Assembly (NCBI GenBank): GCA_965658965.1
Contig: CBFHVV010000013.1
Location: forward strand, 1 to 50,111
Origin: Croceimicrobium sp965658965
GTDB lineage: Bacteria > Bacteroidota > Bacteroidia > Flavobacteriales > Schleiferiaceae
Direction: 5' to 3'
DNA: 50,111 nt
The position numbers and the translations under genes are program-made. Of this stretch, positions 16,602 through 23,491 are shown piece by piece; position 1 is the stretch's first letter; every line of letters begins with the position of its first letter. The notes beneath the pieces were generated by a model, which was not told the DNA's origin, ran no database searches, and saw nothing but the letters and a program-made list of their open reading frames with translations.

Positions 16602-18032
16602 TTATCTATTTATTTTAATGTCTAGGGTGTTTTTCCCAACTGTATAAGCATAGGCTGATGAAGGTAAAAATTGAAAGTGAACGTCGGCATATTGCACTTC
16701 CCCTTCTTTACTTATTGAGGTAACAATAGGTGCCTTGATATTATTTTCAGTACAGAACCTAATTAGGCTTTTTAATTCTTTTGGCTTCTCAAAATAGCGG
16801 TCAGACCATTTGATTTCCAGCGCCCAGGTAGCCTTTAATGTATTATCACTTAGCCCAACCATATCCACTTCACCATTACTCCATCTTGCGTAGTATGGTG
16901 TAAACCAATCTCTATGCATCCATTGAGCGAATATGGCTGTCTCAACCATGTTTCCTATCATTTCATCAGTAGCTGCAATAGGCGTAAATAATGCACTTCG
17001 CAGTGAAGGGTTTGTCAGATAAATTTTAAAAAAATTATCTCTTTTAAACCTTTTACCACTTTGGTCAATTCTTCTTACTTGCTTAATAAGGAAAGCCGCC
17101 TCTAAATATTCAATATACTTTTTTAAGGTGTTTTTAGGTACTTGCGATTGCTTACTCAAAGTTTCCAGCGAAAATTCACCACCACTATTATATGCGATTG
17201 TTGTGAATAAGGAATATAACTCCCTCGTATCGCTTATTCCATAAAGGCTTGGTAAGTCTCGCAGTATAACTTTATCAACAATATCTTGTCTAATATATCG
17301 CCCTGGGTTCGATTGAATTTTCTCTGATAGAATAACTTCGGGATAGCCCCCATAATTGATATAATCCAAAAAATGTCTGTTTAGCTCCGTTAGATGACTG
17401 GTCGAGTAAAATTTCGTTTGTTTATTATTCCATTTTAGTTTTATCGGCTTAATAAGTCTGTCTAAGTCTTTTAAAGAGATGTATTCATTAAAAGTAAGTG
17501 GGGGTAGTAAGAAATCCGTAAATCGACCCGCACCACTTTCATTACTTGCAAATTTTAAGGCAGCTGCCGCAGAGCCCGAGACAATAAATTTATCCTTTCG
17601 GTAGCTATCCACTAACGATTTTAAATGTACTTCCCAATCGCGGCAGTATTGGATTTCATCAAAAATGATATGCCAATCCGTTTTATCAGTTAAGCCGGTC
17701 GCTTCTTTTGAATAATTAAAAAGCTGTTCAAGAGAGATATTATTATAAATAGGATTTTCAATCGTTACAAATATTATTTTTTTTGGATTTGTCCCATTTT
17801 CAATTAGCTCTTGAACCATGTGATAGAGCATAACAGTTTTACCCACTCTTCTTGGCCCCATCAATACTACAGCCCTTCTAATTTCCCTCTCTTTTACTAA
17901 TGGTTTAAAGAGCTCAAAGTATAATCTACGTGGCATCTCATTGTAATCAGCTTCAATTTTACCATCTATCCACCATGGGTTTTCAAATCGTATACGGTCC
18001 AAAACTTGAGCTTTGGAGATATCTCTAATCAT
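16602..18032 (-). CDS. AAA-type ATPase with DUF4143 C-terminal domain
   Basis: 476 aa. Walker A is GPRRVGKT (near residue 60) and Walker B is WHIIFDEIQYCRDWE. A sensor-like S-G-S-A-A-A follows, then a winged-helix part (about 255-330, SLETLSKQSQVPKNTLKKYIEYLE) and a C-terminal DUF4143 nuclease-like region with the segment A-L-E-I-K-W. This is the common AAA_14/DUF4143 architecture. Its members are widespread on mobile regions of bacteria and have no settled function. The gene is intact and stands alone in the island, between two remnants of RHS cassettes. It may have been inserted there, since RHS core copy A lies upstream of it and a toxin tail downstream. Confidence 0.85.
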   Translation of the reverse strand: MIRDISKAQVLDRIRFENPWWIDGKIEADYNEMPRRLYFELFKPLVKEREIRRAVVLMGPRRVGKTVMLYHMVQELIENGTNPKKIIFVTIENPIYNNISLEQLFNYSKEATGLTDKTDWHIIFDEIQYCRDWEVHLKSLVDSYRKDKFIVSGSAAAALKFASNESGAGRFTDFLLPPLTFNEYISLKDLDRLIKPIKLKWNNKQTKFYSTSHLTELNRHFLDYINYGGYPEVILSEKIQSNPGRYIRQDIVDKVILRDLPSLYGISDTRELYSLFTTIAYNSGGEFSLETLSKQSQVPKNTLKKYIEYLEAAFLIKQVRRIDQSGKRFKRDNFFKIYLTNPSLRSALFTPIAATDEMIGNMVETAIFAQWMHRDWFTPYYARWSNGEVDMVGLSDNTLKATWALEIKWSDRYFEKPKELKSLIRFCTENNIKAPIVTSISKEGEVQYADVHFQFLPSSAYAYTVGKNTLDIKINR

Positions 18033-18115
18033 TTAGCAATAATTTAAGCTAAAATTACAAAATAGAATCAAACAAGTGACTCTATTTGCGTGAATTGTGG
18101 CAATTAAGAGAAATC

Positions 18116-18161
18116 AGACTTTTTATAGTTCTTATTTTAGAAAACTATAAAGTAAAAGTCT
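18116..18161. repeat. Long inverted repeat (hairpin) upstream of the ATPase gene
   Basis: AGACTTTTTATAGTT at 18116-18130 faces its near-complement ending in AAAAGTCT at 18161, with a few unpaired bases. It lies between RHS core fragment A and the ATPase gene and marks the edge of the RHS similarity. It could be a terminator or the end of an inserted segment; neither is proven. Confidence 0.45.
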
Positions 18162-18189
18162 GGGGCAATAGAGAGGAATTTGACTAATC

Positions 18190-18250
18190 GGATCCACACT
18201 CAACCACACACTCATCTTCGGATCATAATACCTTGCCCCATAGTAGTAGT
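18190..18250 (-). pseudogene. RHS core fragment (copy A)
   Basis: 61 bp nearly identical (two mismatches) to 19560-19620 in copy B. It encodes Y-Y-Y-G-A-R-Y-Y-D-P-K-M-S-V-W-L-S-V-D-P, the hallmark of the RHS-associated core. Similarity stops directly after S-V-D-P, and the frame then runs into unrelated sequence. An ATG three codons earlier could start a peptide of about 40 aa, but this is a truncated relic whose toxin part is missing. Confidence 0.75.
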
Positions 18251-18342
18251 GCCTCATGTTTAAACCTTTGCTGGTCATAGGTATAATAGTGATAATACTT
18301 ATTGTACTAGACTACCAAACAATGCAAGCGCGCTCGCGTGGG

Positions 18343-18840
18343 CTAATAATCGTAACCTATGTATTTTATCCCGTCATAAACAACTTCAAAAAGCACCACT
18401 CCATCACTGTAATTCTCAAAATCAGCCTTAGCTGAGTTGACTAAAAGTTTTGAAGGAAATGGCACGAAGATTAATCCTGAAAAGTCTTGTAGGATCAGGA
18501 CTATATCAATACCATCAACAGTGGTCATAGCAACCTTTCCATCACTAAATATAATATCCGAAGTCACATATTTTAAATTTAAAGTGTATTTGATACATGC
18601 TCTTACAAGCGTGTCATGAACACTTATTCTTTTGCAGTTACACAGCGAACGAGAATGCAACACTGGCAAGTATCCTATTGCGAGCAGTGAGTCCATATCT
18701 AGAGACTTCATACTTTCACTGATCATGTTGAGCATTTTTAAGTCTCGTATGATGTAATGAACAACCTTAAGCTCCTCTGTTTGCGCCTTTGACGTTAGAG
18801 AGAATAATAATATCAAACTGCAGAAAATTACTTTAACCAT
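18343..18840 (-). CDS. Exported hypothetical protein, candidate immunity to the JAMM toxin
   Basis: 165 aa from ATG 18838-18840; six further codons upstream are open but overlap the toxin gene. The N-terminus is a signal peptide ending S-K-A-Q. The mature part has two close cysteines (LCNCKR) and no recognised domain. The gene starts one base after the stop of the RHS-JAMM toxin, the normal place for a cognate immunity gene. Export to the periplasm would fit a toxin that acts in the envelope. The immunity role is inferred from position alone. Confidence 0.6.
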   Translation of the reverse strand: MVKVIFCSLILLFSLTSKAQTEELKVVHYIIRDLKMLNMISESMKSLDMDSLLAIGYLPVLHSRSLCNCKRISVHDTLVRACIKYTLNLKYVTSDIIFSDGKVAMTTVDGIDIVLILQDFSGLIFVPFPSKLLVNSAKADFENYSDGVVLFEVVYDGIKYIGYDY

Positions 18841-18841
18841 C

Positions 18842-19882
18842 TTACCTAATTTTAGCATCTGGTTTCTTCAACCACTTCGACCAATAACCACTGCCATATT
18901 TGGTGTAGGGAATTTCCTTACCAAGCATAACATCGTAAATAGAAAATTTTAAACCAGGGAACATTGCAGAATAATCCTTAGCAGCGCCTATGTCGCCGCC
19001 ATCTTTAGTAAAATCTAAAGGATGCTCTCCAGAAGGTCCATGAAAATTTAAATCGTTATTGCCTGGATGTGAATGTGAGAAAAAGAAGGCAGTGCCGCCA
19101 TATTTATTCAATTTTTCAATAAAGTTACCAGCAAAGTATTTTCCTTCTTTGTGTGAAGTGGCAATCATGTTTCCAGGTCCAAACCCATCATTAATATAGT
19201 CATACTTTATTCTGCTCCATTCTACATTGGAGTTATTAGCTAAAAACTTATAAAGTCCATCTGCCACTGCATCGTCATCTATATTGAAGCTGCTAGTACT
19301 TCCTCCATCTGTTAAACCATCTATTGTTATTGCTATAATAGACTGACCATTGATATGTTCTACCATATGGGGGTCTTTCCGAGCACCATTATAATCTGCC
19401 AAGCTATAAAAGTTATCAAAATTGTCATTTGTTTCGTGTTTAACAATTTTACCCTCGCTGTCAACAGTAAAATGATGCAAGCCATCTGGATCCACCCGCA
19501 TTATAGGATTATTACTAACAAAATGATAAGGAGTGAGGTGAGGACTTTTGTATGCCAAAGGATCCACACTCAACCACACACTCATCTTCGGATTATAATA
19601 CCTTGCCCCATAATAGTAGTTCCCTTGCCCACGCGGCAGGCTGGCTCCTTCGCCAAAATAAGCCACTGGCTTATTTCTTAAGTCTTGGCCCTCCCATTCT
19701 TTACCATTGAACCTAAACCTACTACTAAAGCTGGTATAGCTTTTGGCGTACTGGTTCTCCAAATTTTCACCCCAAGGGGTGTTTAAGAAAAATTGATAGG
19801 GTTCAACGAGCATATCGGTTAGAAATTCTACTGAGCCTTTAATCAGCCCTGCAGAAGGACAAGCCGAATCACACCAATACAC
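18842..19882 (-). CDS. RHS core with C-terminal JAMM/JAB-like metallopeptidase toxin (cassette 1, copy B)
   Basis: 346 aa from a GTG. Residues about 17-135 are the RHS-associated core (GSVEFLTD, RFRFNGKEW, YYYGARYYNPK, LSVDPLA, NNPIMRVDPDG). Residues about 136-346 form a variable toxin with H270-S-H272-P-G-N and a downstream P-S-G-E and D-G-G-D. This is the metal-site pattern of JAMM metallopeptidases (JAB-like toxin 1 type). It is the only cassette whose core and toxin share one open frame. The first 15 residues are unrelated to other RHS copies and there is no signal or long repeat region, so it is a displaced tip of a larger RHS gene. A candidate immunity gene follows after 1 nt. Confidence 0.8.
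   Translation of the reverse strand: MYWCDSACPSAGLIKGSVEFLTDMLVEPYQFFLNTPWGENLENQYAKSYTSFSSRFRFNGKEWEGQDLRNKPVAYFGEGASLPRGQGNYYYGARYYNPKMSVWLSVDPLAYKSPHLTPYHFVSNNPIMRVDPDGLHHFTVDSEGKIVKHETNDNFDNFYSLADYNGARKDPHMVEHINGQSIIAITIDGLTDGGSTSSFNIDDDAVADGLYKFLANNSNVEWSRIKYDYINDGFGPGNMIATSHKEGKYFAGNFIEKLNKYGGTAFFFSHSHPGNNDLNFHGPSGEHPLDFTKDGGDIGAAKDYSAMFPGLKFSIYDVMLGKEIPYTKYGSGYWSKWLKKPDAKIR
19656..19676. repeat. In-frame palindrome in RHS core copy B
   Basis: Arms AAATAAGCC and GGCTTATTT with a 3-nt loop form a perfect 9-bp stem. It lies inside the codons for N-K-P-V-A-Y-F, in a segment that lengthens the core between F-N-G-K-E-W and Y-Y-Y-G-A-R-Y-Y. Confidence 0.7.
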
Positions 19883-19984
19883 AACTAACCAAAGGCCTCT
19901 TTAGGTTGACATTCCAGCCGTCAATGCATCACAACTCAGTCCACAGTTTTTACTTAGATTCCTGCATGCATTTGACTATTCCTG

Positions 19985-20554
19985 TTAACCTTGCCCATTA
20001 ATACAATATTTAAAGACAAACTGACCGTTTAACCTCCAAAAGACAATCTCATTTGAGGCGTTAGAAAATTCGCTCATTATTGTAAGGCACTCTTCTTCCT
20101 TTAGTGCGTTTTCAATACAATAATTTTCTAGGTCGTAAAACTCAAAGACCTTACTATCAAATTTATTTTTAACCAAATCTTCGCTACAAATATCAGATAC
20201 TATTAAAATAGGAAAACCATCGTGTTTGAAATAACCTAAAAACCCACTTGTCTTAACTACATCAGTTAAAAACTTTGCTTTAAACAACGTCAAAACATAT
20301 TCTTCTTTCGATAACAAAATCTCATTCATATATCTTTTTACAGCTAACGGTTCTATGCTCAGAAGATACAAATCTCCATCATCCAGATCACCCAAAGTTT
20401 TGGAATCAATTATTGAATCCAATAAAAGTTCTACATCTTTTGACAATAGAGATGCTTCTCTTATCGGAGTTTTTACTTTTGAAACTTTTGAAAAGTCAAA
20501 TTGACAGAATAATGTGTTTGTGGATAATATTAGAACTATTAAAGTTTTTATCAT
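19985..20554 (-). CDS. Exported hypothetical protein, candidate immunity of cassette 2
   Basis: 189 aa. It starts with a signal peptide (MIKTLIVLILSTNTLFCQ) and has an acidic, leucine-rich body with no domain I recognise. Its ATG (20552-20554) lies 3 nt after the natural TGA of the cassette 2 toxin frame (20558-20560). It therefore fits the toxin-immunity order even though that toxin now has an earlier stop. The frame is intact. The presence of an export signal in this and the other neighbours suggests protection of the envelope. Confidence 0.6.
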   Translation of the reverse strand: MIKTLIVLILSTNTLFCQFDFSKVSKVKTPIREASLLSKDVELLLDSIIDSKTLGDLDDGDLYLLSIEPLAVKRYMNEILLSKEEYVLTLFKAKFLTDVVKTSGFLGYFKHDGFPILIVSDICSEDLVKNKFDSKVFEFYDLENYCIENALKEEECLTIMSEFSNASNEIVFWRLNGQFVFKYCINGQG

Positions 20555-21380
20555 GATTCATTTATCTTTTTTATCCTTACCATAGTTGCCCAACCAATCA
20601 TAAGTTGTATGCCCATCACCGTAAAATATTTAATATATCGCATCACTCGGATGTGTTGCAGCTTTTATATCAACAAAGGGATGTGTTGTACCAATTCCAC
20701 TTGGCATCGATTCCCCAGACGGATGAGTATGTAAATCATATACTTTATTATAACTATTCCTGCTGACCCAGCCAGGAGTTGACAAAGATGCACCTTCTGC
20801 GCTCAATGTAGATACTAAGTGGAGGTCTAGATAATTATAGTTTCCCGCATTATCACTGACTAAATGAGCATAAGCAAACTCAACACCGGTAACTGATTGA
20901 GTAAACTCAAGAAAGCTTTGCGCTTCAGCTTTACTTGAAGCATAGTAAGAGTCTCTTGTACCTTCTATAGTATTACCATTTTGGTCTGCGTAGTCTTGTT
21001 GTCTTGACTTCTTAGTAGCCATCCCCATTTTGATATCGTAAGTCTCAACTTGATCGTCATTTTTGTTAGTTCCAATTATTTTATCCACCTCTATTCCATT
21101 TGCACCTTTTTCAGTGGTTATTGTACCATCTGCTTGCTGGAAATACTTTGTGTGAGCCACTAAGCACGTTGTCCCATCCCTTTCAATCAGATAAGTCTCG
21201 CTCCAGTCCCGTGGGATCAATTAACATAATCGGATTATTAGCCACAAAATTATAAGGAGAAAGACTCGGGTACTCATCCGCCAACGGATCCACACTCAAC
21301 CACACACTAATCTTGGGATCGTAGTACCTGGCCCCATAGTAGTAATTGCCTTTCCCGCGCGGCAGGCTGGCTCCTTCGCT

Positions 21381-21403
21381 AAAATAAGCCCCTGGCTTAT
21401 TTT
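21381..21403. repeat. In-frame palindrome in RHS core copy C (insert 3)
   Basis: Arms AAAATAAGCC and GGCTTATTTT flank a CCT loop, in the same place as the palindrome in copy B. It encodes part of N-K-P-G-A-Y-F. It is followed by the shared unit for E-G-A-S-L-P-R-G. Confidence 0.7.
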
Positions 21404-21517
21404 TTAACGCTCGGCCCTCCCATTCTTTACCATTGAACCTAAACCTACTTGAGAAGGAAGTGTGATTCTTGGCGAATTGGCTCTCCTGCCCACGCGGCAA
21501 GCTGGCCCCGGCGCTAT

Positions 21518-21536
21518 AAAAGCCCACTGGGCTTTT
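21518..21536. repeat. In-frame palindrome in RHS core copy C (insert 2)
   Basis: Arms AAAAGCCC and GGGCTTTT flank an ACT loop. It sits in the codons for K-S-P-V-G-F-Y, in a roughly 20-residue insert that copy B lacks at this position. It is followed by A-G-A-S-L-P-R-G, the same unit as in insert 3. Confidence 0.7.
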
Positions 21537-21581
21537 TCTAAACACTTGGTCCCCCCAAGGGGTGTTTAAGAAAAATCCTCC

Positions 21582-21601
21582 TCCGCCACGGCTTCGGCGG
21601 A
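21582..21601. repeat. In-frame palindrome in RHS core copy C (insert 1)
   Basis: TCCGCC and GGCGGA flank an 8-nt loop, within codons for P-V-R-R-S-R-G-G-G-G between E-P-Y-Q and F-F-L-N-T-P-W-G. Copy B has E-P-Y-Q joined directly to F-F-L-N-T-P-W-G, so the unit is a clean in-frame insertion. Copy D carries a related unit (P-V-R-R-S-L-G-E-G-G). Confidence 0.7.
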
Positions 21602-21917
21602 CAGGTTGATAGGGTTCTCCGCGCATATCGGTTAGAAATTCTACTGAGCCCAAATAATCGGGATGGTAAAAGTAAATGATTTCTAATGCATCGCAATTTA
21701 AAACCATAGACTGGTTTAAGCTTGCAGCTCGTCAACTATGGAAGTAAAAGGACTGCCTAAGCTGCTAGAAAGACTTAAATATAATTTGTGAATATTAAAA
21801 AGAGGATATGCAAATACTTTAATTGAGTCACTTTGGGCACAAAAACGAAGATGCTCCCGCCTGCTGAGAGGTGCTGTGATTTGAAAAGAAATTTTCTGAA
21901 TCAATCGAGTCTCCTCA

Positions 21918-22214
21918 TTAACTTTTTAAAGATTTTCGCTTAGCGGAACGTATATTTAAAAACTCGATTTGCTTTTTTCGGGGTTTGACACGATAGGTCA
22001 AAATATTGTAATTATCCATGGGGCCACGGTATACATTCTTTTGTTTGCTTGACTTTTGGAGGATTTCAGGCTGTGTGGTCAACAATTCAAAAAAACGGAA
22101 GGATTCCAAAATAAAATTCTGTACTTCCCGCTCGGTCCAGTTTTCTTCTAAGTACGCAATGATTTCTTCAAAACCCTTTTCAGCCCTTGTTGTCCAAACG
22201 ATTTCTAAAGCCAT
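21918..22214 (-). CDS. RelE/ParE-family toxin
   Basis: 98 aa, the usual size. It opens with the family pattern IVWTTRAEKGFEEIIAYLEENW and has the basic central strand V-Y-R-G-P-M-D-N-Y-N-I-L-T-Y-R-V and a basic tail (RSAKRKSLKS). RelE/ParE toxins cleave mRNA at the ribosome or poison gyrase; which applies here cannot be told. The start ATG overlaps the 3' end of the antitoxin gene by 10 bp, the typical two-gene operon with antitoxin first. Confidence 0.8.
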   Translation of the reverse strand: MALEIVWTTRAEKGFEEIIAYLEENWTEREVQNFILESFRFFELLTTQPEILQKSSKQKNVYRGPMDNYNILTYRVKPRKKQIEFLNIRSAKRKSLKS

Positions 22215-22429
22215 TTTTCATACTTCTTACGGATTTCAGAATGAGATTTCACCTCACCCTTATCCGCTTGCAAAAGCCCTTCTTCTATTTCTGCCTTTTC
22301 TTCAGCAGTAATTTGGTCCCACCAATCCTCTTGCTCACTGCGTAGAGCCTTAAGTTTGGCAATCATGTTTTCATCAGTTAATTGCGCCAACCACTGAATA
22401 AGTCCTAGTTTTTCTGCTTGCATATCCAT
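22205..22429 (-). CDS. Antitoxin of the RelE/ParE pair (addiction-module component)
   Basis: 74 aa, acidic and helical, with IQWLAQLTDENMIAKLKALRSEQEDWW and a glutamate-rich centre (TAEEKAEIEEGLL). This matches the short antitoxins annotated as addiction-module components in Bacteroidota. It overlaps the toxin start by 10 bp, implying coupled synthesis. An ATG at codon 3 is an equally possible start. Autoregulation is expected from the family, but no operator could be recognised. Confidence 0.75.
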   Translation of the reverse strand: MDMQAEKLGLIQWLAQLTDENMIAKLKALRSEQEDWWDQITAEEKAEIEEGLLQADKGEVKSHSEIRKKYEKWL

Positions 22430-22897
22430 AAAACCAAAGTTAAGCAGCTTTTCTATAGCTCATGAAATTTTGTTTGTTTATTCCAAGTTTTGGATCCCCA
22501 AATGGCACACTCGTCCCGCTCATGCAGCATAAAAGCAGAAAACTAAGCTCACTTAAAAAAGCTCCTCGAGAAACTCAAATCCTAGCTGAAGCCTGCAGTG
22601 ATATTAATAGGCCGGTGGTTTAATTGGCTTTAGTAATCCAAAATAGAATAGCTTATTAGAAGGCGAATTGATAGCCGTGAGCTCGCCCACCATAAATTGT
22701 AGGAATTTCTTACTCTATCCCGCAAGGTCTTTTAACCTTTAACAAAGATGGAAGAAGGATGTCAGATGGGTAGCTAAATTAGGATAGAGGCCTTTTAAGG
22801 GTATTCAAGACCTAACGATTGGAAGGCTTTCCAAACGATGGCCTAGCAGCGTGTTTTAGAGGCTGAGTAATTATAATAAAGGATGAACATACTCAAA
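22430..22897. other. 468-bp stretch without a recognisable gene, inside the island
   Basis: No frame on either strand gives a convincing protein, and I see no tRNA, clear hairpin or RHS-core similarity. It separates the toxin-antitoxin pair from cassette 3 and may contain eroded DNA. Confidence 0.5.
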
Positions 22898-23491
22898 CTA
22901 TTTATCCAGACAAAAAATCTCTACCGTATCTCTAAACAAAGAATTACATTCAAGTGGGATAAACTTATAATTTTCTTCATTGATACGCCAAGCTCTGGGT
23001 ATAGCTCCCTTAAGTGAATCCGCACTATACTCTAATGTTAAATAATGACCATACGCACCCTCAAAATCATAGGCACCTGAAATTATTTGTCCTTTTTTTG
23101 GCACTATTTTGAGGTAGTTTTCTATCTGAAATGTTATTTCTGTAAAATCATACTCATATTCAATATGGCCGTATTCTATGTAAGAATAATTGATAGTATC
23201 TGTAGGGTCTAATTTTGATGAATCTGCAACAAATTTTTTGGTCTCAGAAGTACCTCCTTTGACATTGCTAGCTAAAATTATAAAGTAATTTAAATTTACA
23301 GTATCTTTCACAACATAGACCATATCCAGTCTATCGCCGTCGTAATATATTTGATCCGACCATATCTCATTTAAATTAAACCCTGTTTCTAAATCTTGAA
23401 AACTATAGCCTTTATCTAATTCTAATCTCGAGACACAAGAAGAAATTATCAATATTAAAAGCGAAAGACTAAATCTTCTGGACGTATTCAT
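22898..23491 (-). CDS. Lipoprotein, candidate immunity of cassette 3
   Basis: 197 aa with a lipoprotein signal ending I-S-S-C (cysteine near residue 18). The body is acidic and tyrosine-rich (TINYSYIEYGHIEYEYDF) with no recognised domain. It overlaps the 3' end of the HExxH toxin frame by 23 bp, so the two were made together. Position and membrane anchoring fit an immunity lipoprotein. A direct match to a known immunity family was not recognised. Confidence 0.6.
   Translation of the reverse strand: MNTSRRFSLSLLILIISSCVSRLELDKGYSFQDLETGFNLNEIWSDQIYYDGDRLDMVYVVKDTVNLNYFIILASNVKGGTSETKKFVADSSKLDPTDTINYSYIEYGHIEYEYDFTEITFQIENYLKIVPKKGQIISGAYDFEGAYGHYLTLEYSADSLKGAIPRAWRINEENYKFIPLECNSLFRDTVEIFCLDK

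Larger units (their letters stand above)
20558..21707 (-). pseudogene. Broken RHS core + JAMM-type toxin (cassette 2, copy C)
   Basis: The core frame runs from 21707 (HPDYLGSVEFLTD ... NNPIMLIDPTG) to a stop at 21183. The toxin frame continues one base out of phase (WSETYLIERDG ... YDLHTHPSGESMPSG ... FVDIKAATHPSD). Skipping one C after D-P-T-G rejoins them. The toxin carries the JAMM-type H-T-H-P motif. It meets a TAA at 20630-20632, but the same frame stays open for 23 more sensible codons (IFYGDGHTTYDWLGNYGKD...) to a TGA at 20558, right before the next gene. So there are two lesions, a frameshift and a nonsense codon. A recoding mechanism is possible but less likely. Confidence 0.75.

Noticed and set aside
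21716..21904. 62-codon frame between the RHS copy C and the toxin-antitoxin pair.
   Set aside because: Sequence is not protein-like in composition and lacks a start signal; probably chance.
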